Assembly (NCBI GenBank): GCA_900088475.1
Contig: FLMG01001718.1
Location: 1-62,270, forward strand
DNA length: 62,270 nt
Direction of reading: 5' to 3'
Origin: Hyphochytrium catenoides
Taxonomy: Eukaryota; Sar; Hyphochytriomycetes; Hyphochytriales; Hyphochytriaceae
Under the pieces are notes generated by a model, which was not told where the DNA came from, did no database searches, and saw nothing but the letters and a program-made list of their open reading frames with translations. A program made the translations under genes and the position numbers. How positions within the stretch are numbered: the stretch's first letter is position 1; every line of letters begins with the position of its first letter. Positions 22,003 through 32,406 of this stretch are shown here, piece by piece.

Positions 22003-24267
22003 ATGGCCTTCGCCAACCTTCACGTACAGCAGGAGCTGATAAACGAATTCGCAGAGGCCCAGAAAGGTGGCTGGAGGTGGGTGCAAGCAAAGATACAGGT
22101 AGGTAACATACCACACCATCGCACTGAGTCAATCCTCATAATCTTGGGTCGCATAGGAAGAGTCAATAGTCTACGTCGGGAAACAGAATCCTCAGGGGAC
22201 GGTTACTGAGGACTTCAATAGCCTTGCCAGTCACGTAAGCGGCTCACCACGAACGATTGTCTGTGCCCTAATTATCAGCCGCTCGACGTGTAGGTGGATG
22301 CTGAAGGGGCTTCATTTTTCTTATTCTGCGAGAATATTATACCGGAAGGATCAAAATGGTTGCTCATTGTATATGTCTCCGAGAGGGCAAAGGTTCGACC
22401 TAGAAGTGGTGCCCCTTCCCATAGGCCTTTTAATACGTTCGAGACAAGGCTAACTCTCCGACTGGCCGGTGCTTCTCCCGAGTGAACTCCATATCCTTTA
22501 TTATCCTTCCTGAAGAACTCACATCCATTCTTAGATCCGGGACAAAATGCTCTACTCGTCGTCCAGAGAAGACTTGAAACGAGCACTTGGCCTTAATCTC
22601 TTTGCCGGAGAGGTTACCTTTAATGATGTGGTGAGTTAGGTGAAGCATGCTGTGGCCCATTATGCACAAATTTGGGCAAAGAGGAAAAGTAAGTTACGGA
22701 GATTAAGAATACTAGGTAGAAAGGTGCTAATCGGGAGGGTCCAGGGTCATAAGGATTGGACAGTTTGGCATGCTGATAAAAGGACTCGTCTACTTTGGGC
22801 TAGGCCGAGCTCAATTATGAGCAATGGAAGGACTCATCAAGACTGTTGGATGCGGCACCTCTTACAGAGAGAGAAGAGCTTTTTCAACGCGCGGTCAGTG
22901 CATTTTACGTGCTGCTTCTGTTCCTTCTCTCCTTTTTGAACTCCTTAAACGGAGTAGCTGCCCTGCTCTGCCCAACCTACAATATTCCACGCACAGGTTT
23001 TGGGTCCTTGAAAGCGCGGTCCGCATGATGAGGCTTGTCTGCAATTAACAACCTGCTCTGGATATACCACTGTCTTCGATTACCATGCCAGCTGCTTTCT
23101 GCTGAAGTAGATGCCTGTTTGCCTGGGGCCTATATAGGTTGTCGCAGAAAATCAAGAGAAAGCTCAACGAAAATCTACTGGCATGGGCATTGTACCTTTT
23201 ACTATTTCACAAGACGTTCTTGCAGCAGCAAAGGAGCTACTGTCTGGAACAGTTAACTGGGTGGATATGGTGACAATTTTATCCACTCCGCAATGTCCAT
23301 TAGATTTGTCTCTAGCACCCTATTCCTCTTCAGATATGGCTCTCTCCTCTCTTCTAACCGTCTCTTTCCATGTCCTTCGCTCTGGCTCTTATTATCTCCG
23401 TCCCTCTTGCCCCCGTTCCGGCGTCATTGCTTATCTGCATGTCTCTCCATCCTTCATGAGGTCTCTAAGTACCTCTTTTTAGCTGCCTTTAGGGCTATGT
23501 TCTATTGCCCTCGCCCTGTTCTACTATGTTACTGACGGTTCCTTCTGGAAGTAGACAGTTGACGGGACTCAAGAGAGAATAGAACTGGGAGAGAAGCGAT
23601 CAATCAACTCCCAAGAACCTCTACGACAGCTTGTCAGCGAGGCAGAGCCACATTTTATCGCTTTGGTTCACCCATCACAACAAGAAGGGAATGGGTCAAC
23701 GCGAGGTAGACGCAAATCATTTGTTACGCAATGCCCTTCATAGCCTCACACTTCATAGCTGGGTGATGGCGGTTATTCTCTCAATATCTCTTTTTCTCCT
23801 CCAAACGCTCCGTCGGCTTTGTGCTGATTCACTAATGAGACTGTATTTTGCCAGCATTCTTTATCTATTCCTGCCCTGAGGCCTCCTCCGTGAAGCAGAA
23901 AATGTTAGCCTCCACTGCCAAGCATTCTCTGCTCAAAGCTTTTGATGACATTGGGATAACCTTTGCTAGAACGGTAGGTACATCATTTCAGTCTTGGAAG
24001 AGCTCCGTTACCTAATGAAATCAAATTCTTTCTGACCGGCATTCTTTGTCATGACCTACTCGTCGTGTTACGTTCACTCTTCTTTGCCTGTAGTTGGAAA
24101 TTCGTACTCCTGAAGAGATCGACGAGGTCCTCGCAACCGAATTATCGACTGCGTCATCTGCTGTTGACGCCATTGCTAGCTCTTCGGCGGCAGAATCGAC
24201 CTTTAGCAAGCCCACAAGACCAGGAAGAGGTCGGCGGACTACCATGAAAAAGTTTGAGGCGCAGTAG
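22003..24267 (+). CDS. TWF1: twinfilin (two ADF-H domains)
   Basis: Nine exons (22003-22098, 22157-22234, 22294-22392, 22535-22630, 22804-22893, 23138-23269, 23555-23705, 23855-23973, 24094-24267) join in phase to 344 residues, close to the usual 330-350. The first ADF homology domain has KWLLIVYVSERAKV and KMLYSSSREDLKRALG. A linker (LDAAPLTEREE) leads to the second domain, whose end has AFFIYSCPEASSVKQKML and LEIRTPEEIDEVL. The basic tail (PTRPGRGRRTTMKKFEAQ) fits the capping-protein and phosphoinositide-binding tail of twinfilins. The protein binds ADP-actin monomers and caps barbed ends in the cytosol. The start ATG has a good GCTATGG context and lies just ahead of the domain. The exon 5 acceptor has two in-frame choices. 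Confidence 0.93.
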
Positions 24268-24940
24268 GAAGTACACCAGATGCCTTACCAGAAGTTCTGC
24301 CGTCATAAAAGGTCTCAAGTTAAAACAGATAACCGGCATTTTCGCGCTGCTTCGCTGGCCTTGAGCTGCGTCTTGGCTCTCACAACTACGCATCTTCCTC
24401 CTTTGCCGTGAAGCTGAAGGGCCTAGCTTAGCGCGGCAGAGAACGCAAGAGCTCCTATACCTCAATAGGCCTAACGTCTGTTCCACTTCAGCTACTGTTC
24501 CTACTCAAAAGCCTCCAATATCCACTTCAATCCATCTATTTGTTACTCTTCAAGCATCTCTTCCCCGTTCTCAAGTTGTTCTATCGTACAGTAGGATTTG
24601 TGTACAAACTCTGCTGTCGCCTTCTACAGGAAACTAATGCTTCCGGCTAGGCACAGCCTCAAAGCTCTATACCTCTTTAGGCAAGGGATTTATATTAACA
24701 TAGTGCGCCTACTGGGCAGCCGCAACCACCGTGCAGATCGAGACCATGTGCCTCTTGATCATTTCTTCGAACACTCAGTATCTGCGGTCGATCTTGCCCC
24801 GACCAGAGATCAGAGACTATTGAGATTGATGTAAGAGCCACGACCTGTGTGGGTTGATGTTGAGTGGTTAGTGGCAATCGGCAGGTGGATCTTACCGCAA
24901 CCTTTTCTCTGATAACTGTAGAAGCCTGCCCACCCACCTC
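24268..24940. other. intergenic, no gene recognised
   Basis: This segment lies downstream of the twinfilin stop. No splice-compatible coding segment with recognisable motifs was found. It ends at the tandem repeat. Confidence 0.45.
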
Positions 24941-25114
24941 TCCTTCAAGCATGTAAACCGTGGCACACTACAGTTGGGCTCATCCACCCTTCCAGTGATG
25001 CGACACCTACCTAGTTTACCCGTCCTTCAATCATGTAGAGAGTGGCACACTCCAGTTTGGCTCATCCACCCTCCCGGTGATGCAACACCAGATACCCTTT
25101 CGGTGATGCGACAC
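24941..25114. repeat. degenerate tandem repeat, about 82-bp period
   Basis: Two copies of a roughly 67-base unit begin at 24941 (TCCTTCAAGCATGTA) and 25023 (TCCTTCAATCATGTA). Both continue with TGGCACACT, GGCTCATCCACCCT and GGTGATGC. A third copy of the unit's end (CGGTGATGCGACAC) follows at 25101-25114. The copies differ at several positions, so the duplication is not recent. No reading frame is conserved across the copies. Confidence 0.8.
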
Positions 25115-25283
25115 AGCACACAGTCTTCGTACATGCCCAACATTGGTGATGTATCACGTCTTTAGTATTGCGAATATAGCTTCCCTATCTCATTGATATT
25201 GGGTAAACAAGCTAGTTCGATTCCTGTCATTGCTGTTGGGAGGATGACAGTACGAAATGACGAAGAAGAAGATCGATCAATAT

Positions 25284-25760
25284 GAGGAAGTGATGAAGAT
25301 CATGAAGAAGCCAAACGCCATCGCAGATCGAGAAGCAGAAGCCTTGGCCTGCAGATAGAGACTGAGACGATGTTACCTCTCGATCCAACATGCTTGCTTC
25401 CTCTTGAGACCCGAGCAGCTCACATCGGTCATGCTGTTATTCCAAGCGTGGCACTAGCTTCAACTCAGGCTATAGTAAGCTGCTGTCGTTAGCTTCGTGG
25501 TCGCCTATGTCCTCTCGCTCAGCCAGCATAGGCCGATACGCCGCTGTTGGTGCTCCTTTACAGCGCTGATCGATGTACGCTCCGTGAGGCTGCTTCGACC
25601 CTGGATGCCAAGGGCATCCCTTAGCAGAACTCAAGAGTATTGGACATGCGATCCGCGTCCTATAAGAAGGGTGGTTAAAGCTGATAAAGATCAGTCTCAC
25701 ATCTCGTCAGTCAGAAGAAGAGCTTGAGCTCTGCAAGCTCTGCTGATATTTGCTGATAGA
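25284..25760 (+). pseudogene. coding-like fragments in shifted frames (decayed gene or missed exons)
   Basis: From 25286 an open frame reads GSDEDHEEAKRHRRSRSRS, then LPLDPTCLLPLETRAAHIG and AVIPSVALASTQAI, reaching a GTAAGC donor near 25474. Further on, another frame reads LREAASTLDAKGIP and hits TAG. Continuing one base back gives LAELKSIGHAIRVL. These pieces look like protein but are out of frame with each other and lack clear acceptors. They could be a decayed gene or element, or real exons of an unrecognised plus-strand gene. The first ATG of the PH-domain gene lies just downstream, so extra 5' exons of that gene are also possible. Confidence 0.35.
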
Positions 25761-25769
25761 CTATCAAAA

Positions 25770-28700
25770 ATGCTTAGATTTAGTGTTGGAGATGCTGAAG
25801 AGTTTGATACGCGTGGCGGGATCATCCGCCTTCTACGCTCTGATACCGCCGAAAACACAGCGTGGCACCAGCGAGAAGAGCAGGATTTGAACTTCCTTTT
25901 AAATAATATAGGGCAGGTAAGACAAGGGGGTTATGTAGCAGCCAAGAGCGGGTCCGAACACTGAAGAAGGTAGAATAGAAAATATCCTTCAAACGCTCTC
26001 AGGAAAGAGCTTGACACGGCGCTCTCAAGCGTCTCAGGAACTGTTAGCAACCTTTTCCTATCTCACCCTCTTGCTATCCTTTGCCTCTCCATTTCAGATC
26101 CCTCTTCTGGAGATCTTCAATGTGATCTTACCCTCAGCTCTGACGGCGGCGTGTGAGCCCCCACGGGACCGACGACTGCTAGAGTACTTCATGCAGACTG
26201 AGGTGTGGCTCTTCCTGCCATCCCTCGTCGCTCGCGCGGCTGTCTCTCACTCTAACCTGCATTCCTCCAAAAGCTCATACCTTCCCTCCAAAGCTCATCC
26301 CTATGTCCATTACCTTTGGATACTCCCTTAAAACCGGCTTCTTTTCCCTCCGCGATTCTTTGGCACACGCCTTTGTGTCTCCGTTTCTTTCCGCTCTAAC
26401 GGCTGTTACGTTCCTTACCCTGCGTTGGCGGCTGGCCCCTTACATTTCCCTTCAATCTCTCTTCTCGGGGGCCTACTCTTTAGTTGCCTCTCTTTCACCT
26501 GCTTTTCCTCCCTATTCCATCTTCCTTTTTGCTACCTTCCTACTGATGCCGACCTCCTGGGCACCCACAGGTGGTTCTCATCATATTTCGCTGGGTGACG
26601 GAGGTTCCTTCTACTGCAAACGAGTCTGACCCCAATTTTGGGCAATACAAAGTCTCTCATATGGCGTCAGAGGTGGTCAGACTGCTCTACTGTGGCGCAG
26701 AGCTGCCTGTTAAATATCAGTATGGACCCCCAGCCTTTGACTCTCCTGACCTTCTCTGGGCACAAGAGCTCCTAAGGTTCACTATGAGAGAGCCCCCCTA
26801 TGACTCCGTGCTGATGACTTTGTTCAGGAAGGTAGGCGTTGCTGAGGGGCATCACACCATTCTCAACACATTCATTATCGCTCTGGGATGTACTCTAGGC
26901 TATTGTCTGGATGTCTGCTCTCTGCCTGTGGCAGCAGAACGCATAGAATTTTATCCATTGATTCTTTTTATTTTAACGTCCTTATCTAACCGACTTTACT
27001 CTGACACAGACCATTGAAGCTCTTCAACGGGCTGGTGTCCTCTGCTACGACATCACGGACGCTATAAGCGAGATAGTCTACGCAATAGACCAGGAACGGC
27101 CGAAAGGAAAAGACTTAAGAGAGAGCCGTGTGGATAAGAAGGCAGTACCTGTGGCCGAGAGACTAGTCGCCCACACATGCTGCGTGCAGATGAAAGAAAG
27201 TCTTCTAATGCTAATGCATTCGGGACGAGCTGACAAGACATGCACCTGCAAGCTTACTTACGCTCTACAAGAGGTAAAAGGGTTCTAGCTATCTCTTGGT
27301 GACTTGTGCTCTTTCTTCTGCTTTTACAACTGAAGTCCATCATCTCTCCAGGGTTCCATAGGGCGCTCTAGATCTGCACGTCTTTTGCCTGCCTCATATT
27401 GCGAACAATGTATCAACCCGTAGTACTCTTCTTTTCCAGTCCTCTACTTTTGTCTCTCTCTCTCTCCCCTTAACCGACAGGTGCATCTCACTCTGCAACG
27501 AGAAGACTCTACCCGCTTTGTCTCATTCTGCTTTTGTTCGCACCTTTAGGCTCTCCTGACAGCCCTTACCTCTTCACCTCCTCCCCGGTCGGAGTTGGAA
27601 AGTGACCAGCTGCATTTTCGTGCCCAACTGCTGCTGGAGATCTTGGAAGGCTTACGGATGGGTGCCTTCTATGTCGTAGAAGGCGGGAGAGAAGTCGCAA
27701 CCCATTGGGCTCAGGATCCTAACTCTAATAATGGTAAGATTGAGAAATTTCCGAAGAAGTCATGAGTGAGAGCGACACGACGTCGGCACCGGTGCCACCA
27801 GTAGAAGCACTGAGAGCGTGGTATAAGTTGGAGGTGCTTGAGATGGGTCTTAGACCGTACTTTGAGCTTCGTCCGTTTTGCTATGATGCTTTCTAATCGT
27901 CACACCAGGCATATGGACTCGCGATGGTCCTGAAGAAGAGGTTCTTATGCTTCGAGTGCATCTGTTTGCTTTACTGGTGAGGGCTGGCCGCATCCGCTGA
28001 ACGTCTGGGGCATCCCTCACTGCTTTCATGCTCTCCGCTCGGCTCTCTGCCATGGAGAATCCTGTTAAATCTTGGTTCTAAGTCCTCTGCCTCGACTGCT
28101 TTTCCTTTGTAGACCGAGAGGCCCCATCTAATCCATAAGCTCATCACAAAGTCTCTTGAGGACTTCCAGTTCTGGTGGGGGCAACTACCTGCCGGGCTTC
28201 TAATGCCTGCAAGTAAGGATTCTGAGCACCATTATTGTTAGAGGTTCAGCTTGCTAGAGGATCTTACAAACGGTTCTGTTCCTTGAGATACTCCTTAGAG
28301 AGAGCTCTTGCTTGAACGTTCAAGTCTTGTGTACTCTCCGCCATCCTGAGTTCAAACTTGCTTTCCCTTCATCTTCATGGTGATTCCTTCACCCGTAGTA
28401 CTGCCTAAAGTCTCATTCTAGTGCCTGTTGCCATTCCTTTCCGGGTTAGCTTAACTTCTTTATGTCGCTGACCTCTCCTTGCACTTTGAAAAATGTAACC
28501 AGCCCCGCTCATACGAGTTCTTAAGACATTGATTGAGAAGGTTAGAGAACCCATCGCCGGGATCTCGGACCTGCAGCTTTATATCGCAAAGCCCGGACAT
28601 AAGCCTATACGTAAGATATATAATCATGAGTGCATGGCCCCTCTTGACAGCTTCTATGTCCTTCATTTGGGCCGGTCCCTCAACAATTTATTCAGGGCTC

Positions 28701-31700
28701 TACTCTTTTCCATTGGCTATGATAATGCAGTCTGTTGCCTGTTCATTTGTGCAACCATCTACCTTTAACGTCTTTCCTAGCTTCTGTCAAAGGACCGGCC
28801 GCTCATCAGCATACGTGTTTCCACCCCACCCCCCTCCTCTGTGCACATGCTCGCAGTCAACGGTGAAGAGGTCAAGCCCAATCCGGCACATAAGACACCA
28901 TTTGAAGACAGTCTCCGGGAACATGTGATTGTTGCGCTTTGCCCTCTCCTCGTACCTATCTGTCAGTATCTCACAGGGTATTTGGAAGACAAGAAGGTAG
29001 GAATGTACAAGACAATAAAGGCAAGAGCCGAGAGAGAAAGAAAGATGGGGAAGGTAATACGGCCGGCGCTTTGGTTAGCGGAAGGGAGGTTTTTGGTGAT
29101 ACTCGAAGGTATCACTCCTGGAAACTGCGCTGATGTTCTCTTGGCTTGACTGTAGGCCTCACATCTTCCTGGACGTCTCACGCTGCTGGCGTTAGACTTC
29201 ATAGATTTTCTTTATGTGTGCGTGCGCTTGGCGGACAAGAGAGTCGATCAGGCACTGCTTGCGGCGAACCTCTCCTCTCTCCTCTTTCTCCTATTTGATG
29301 CGCACCCTAAGTCTTCACCACTCCATATAAAGGTAAGCTTCCGCTCTGTCTTCGCCTGTGTGTCACTATCTATCTCTTCCGTTCTCTTTCTCCCCTTTTC
29401 TGGCTCTCTTCACGGATTTTTTTGGCTCTGTACATGTCTAGTCTTTTTCCCTGTCGGTTTGTCTGTCTGTCTGTCTCTCTCCCTTTCTCTTCTTTCTTGC
29501 TTACCGTCTCTCTTCCTCTCCTTCCTCCTAAACCCTCCGTACATGGGTGCTCTGTCCGTGCACTAATTCAACCCCTCCGCCGCTTTATGCCTTTCACTTT
29601 CTAAACGTGTGCTGACCCCGTCACTACGGCTTTTCACTTGTGTCTCGTCCAGATCACTCAAGTTATCAAGCTTCTTATCACAGACCCAGGAGGCAAACGT
29701 GGCTCTCACTGCCCCTTGCAAGCTAGCTTTTTCTCCTCTTCCTTTTCTCCTGCCAATCCAGCTTCAGTCTCGCCCAGATCTTCTCTATTCTCAAGATCGT
29801 CGACCTCCTCTTTTCAAGAGCAAAGCTTACTTGACCGGATTGTTCGTGGCCTCTCTGATCAGTACATAGATAAGGATATTAGAGCGCATTTGGACGATCT
29901 TGGGCAGTGTATCGCGCTGTGTGTCAGGTCAGATAACTTTCTGCCTCCACCCCTGTTCTCCTTGCTTGGTTCTCCTACTAGCATGCGTTGCTAAGGCGTT
30001 TCTAGACGTAGGCAACTGCTTGACTGCCTGTCTCTCGTTCTGCTCTTTTCGTGCGCCAATGGATACTATTTCAAGCATCTTACATCTCTACTGCTCAATG
30101 TCTTTCTCAACCTGTTAGTGATCCTCGGACGTCCGCCCAGGCCCGGGTGGGCGAGTTCGCGCTTTCTCATAGCTCTTTTTCTGATCTATTGGAGGGAGAA
30201 CTGAGCCCTGAGGGAAGACTCTCAGCGACGAGGGATTCTATGGTGATCCCAACTTCCTTCGGAAGCCTGGAGAACATTGTGCAGGTGAGATGAGAGGCAA
30301 GAGGAAGGTCTTTGGAGGTAATGGTTCAGCAACAGAAGGAAAAAAAAGAGAGAGAAGACAGGCGATTGCTACTTGAAGCGATTGTCGGGGAGGAGACAAC
30401 CAATAGGTGGCATACATCGACCTCTCGCGACCACTAACTGGGATGTTGCGTGCAATAGCAGACCCCCTCTTCCTTCCAGCCGCGTCCTCGGGGTGACTCC
30501 TTTGAGGAGAAGTCTGCTTCAGTAGTGAGGTCCCCTAGAAGGCCGAGCGCTCCTGCCAAGATTTTCTCGATGCTAATTGGGGCAGCAGAGACGGTAAGGA
30601 CTGAGCTGCATAAGTTTCAATAAGTTGATAAAAAAGACAATGAGATGAAGAGAAGAGAAGCGTCCAGTGCCAGAGAGAGAAGACTGTTAGGCATCTTCCT
30701 CTTTTTCCTTTCATCCACATCCTTAGCTAGAGATGTCAAGCTGAAAGTGTCAAGCCAATGCTCGACGTTCTTATTTTGGAAGTGGTCTAAGACCTTCTCT
30801 CTGCATTTGCAGGTGGACCATTCAAGCATTATTCAAAGGGCTCGAGACTGCAGCGGCGTTGTGGTGACTGACCAAGAAATATCAGGCTATCTCTTTCGAC
30901 AAGCAGGCGCGACGTGGTCCAAGTATTTTGCCCTTTTTCAACGCGAGAAGTTGCGCCTTCTTCTATATTCAAATAGCGAAAGACGATCCTTGAAGAAGAC
31001 TGTGCACGTTAAAGGAGCCATTGAGTGGATATCTTTCGGGGCAAGCGACACCGACCCATCTGCAGGTAGTGCCTCTGCATAGCCAGCGTGAAAGATGAAA
31101 AGGAAGAGAAAAAGATAGAAGCAAGTAAATATCGTTGAGGGCGGAGAGAGAGAGAAAGAGAGAGAAAACCCTTAGCTGGACATAAGGGAAGAGCCATCAG
31201 AGACATAAGGGAGAGAGAAAGGATAGAACAAGACGAAAAGTGGAGGAGGGAGAGAGAGAGAGAGAGAGATAATAGCTAGGTGGACAGGTGGGCCAAGAGA
31301 AGAGCCATCAAAGCCATAAAAAGTGATGACTGAGGACAGCGACGACGACGGAAGAAGAAAATATGAGAGAAACCACTCCGTGATACAAGACTAAGAGTAG
31401 GCGCAGCGTAGTTCTCTTTCCCATGTTTTACTTTCTCAACACTAACTCCCTCTGCCGAACTCAGGAGTTCACGGGTTTCAGGTGTTGGGAAAGAAGGAGA
31501 CTCTCAACGTGGTCGTAGCTTCAAGGGCAGACAGGGAACTTTGGATGAAGAATATTCTCTATTCTCTAGAGGGAGAGCCCAGAGCAGAGAGAAAGAGTGA
31601 CGGAGAGAAAGGAGACGAGGAGGAGACAGGAGAACCACGCCGAATGCCCAGAGACAGTCTAGACATCTACATGGTAGATCAGGCTGTGGCGGACCTAAAA

Positions 31701-32025
31701 TGTAAGCTCTAGTGCAGGACAATGGGAAGCGACCTAGGATCTAAAGAAAGGAAAGAGAGAAGAGATCGGAGAGAGAAGAAAGAAGAAAGAAGGCATGTAT
31801 CCGTTGATGGTGGTCTCAGAGATCCGCATTTTTACTCTGCTTACCTGCTACCAATCCCTAAATTATGCTGATACGTGTGTCTGTCTGTCTGTCTCTTCTC
31901 TCTCTCTTCCTCTCTCTCTCTATGCTTCTCCTCCTCCAGCTATAGGAATCGTAGTAAACCCTTCCACTATTCCTGGGTCTGGAGATGAAGACACAGAAAT
32001 CAGCTCATCGAGCAACACGGAATAG
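25770..32025 (+). CDS. large helical protein with C-terminal PH domain
   Basis: Sixteen exons (25770-25916, 26098-26202, 26571-26831, 27010-27273, 27550-27733, 27909-27976, 28113-28212, 28503-28610, 28857-28996, 29156-29332, 29653-29927, 30119-30284, 30459-30593, 30813-31065, 31465-31701, 31940-32025) join in phase to 901 residues. Residues 1-560 look all-helical and leucine-rich (LLEIFNVILPSAL, LITKSLEDFQFWWGQL, DFIDFLYVCVRLADKRV). Part of it (IIFRWVTEVPSTANESDP to LLRFTMREPPYDSVLMTLF) faintly recalls the SAPS/armadillo type, too weak to assert. Residues 560-710 are serine-rich and disordered. A PH domain at about 730-830 begins EISGYLFRQ and ends with the invariant tryptophan in RELWMKNILYSL. 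The tail is acidic and serine-rich. A phosphoinositide-binding scaffold role is inferred from the PH fold only. The true start could lie further upstream. Confidence 0.8.
31141..31320 (+). repeat. duplicated GA-rich unit inside an intron
   Basis: The intron between exons 14 and 15 of the PH-domain gene holds two imperfect copies of a unit with a (GA)n tract followed by TAGCT..GGACA and AGAGCCATCA. The AGAGCCATCA words are 111 bases apart (31190 and 31301). The copies have diverged in between. Confidence 0.6.
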
Positions 32026-32279
32026 CCCTTTCAGCTTAATATCACTTGTAGCTTATATTCTCCTGTCGCTAGATAGTTCTTCTCTTTCTTTCTCTCTCTC
32101 TCCCTCTCTTCTCTCTCTTTTGTCTCTCTATCTCTCTCTCTTCTCCCCTTCCTTTTTTCGTAACGTCTCCAGCCATGCGCGGCAGCTGCAGTAGGCGACA
32201 GGGCACGAAAGATAAGCTATTTTCTTATTGTGACTGAGGAGCTGCGAGAGCTACGTCGCATTCCTTTTTCAAGTGTAAC

Positions 32280-32285
32280 AATAAA
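32280..32285 (+). other. possible polyadenylation signal AATAAA
   Basis: A canonical AATAAA lies 255 bases after the stop of the PH-domain gene and before the convergent 7TM-RGS stop. It is well placed, but its use in this organism is unknown. Confidence 0.3.
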
Positions 32286-32406
32286 CCTTTCGTTCAACCA
32301 AGACTCCTTCCGCCATTCTCTCCCATCTGGTCCTCTATTGGCCCTAGGCTTCGCTCCAACCTCGAATGTTCCTGCGCTACTCTAACTGCAACCCTGTACT
32401 TATCCC

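Noticed and set aside
24941-25114. possible CRISPR-like array
   Set aside because: Only two full, diverged copies with spacers of unequal origin, in a eukaryotic context; it is a degenerate tandem duplication.
25205-25235. possible tRNA B-box (GTTCGATTCC)
   Set aside because: No matching A-box or cloverleaf arms could be drawn around it.
28731-28856. longer exon 9 of the PH-domain gene starting at 28731, 28781 or 28793
   Set aside because: The 28731 start runs into a stop, and the 28781 and 28793 starts break phase; the acceptor giving 28857 keeps the frame.
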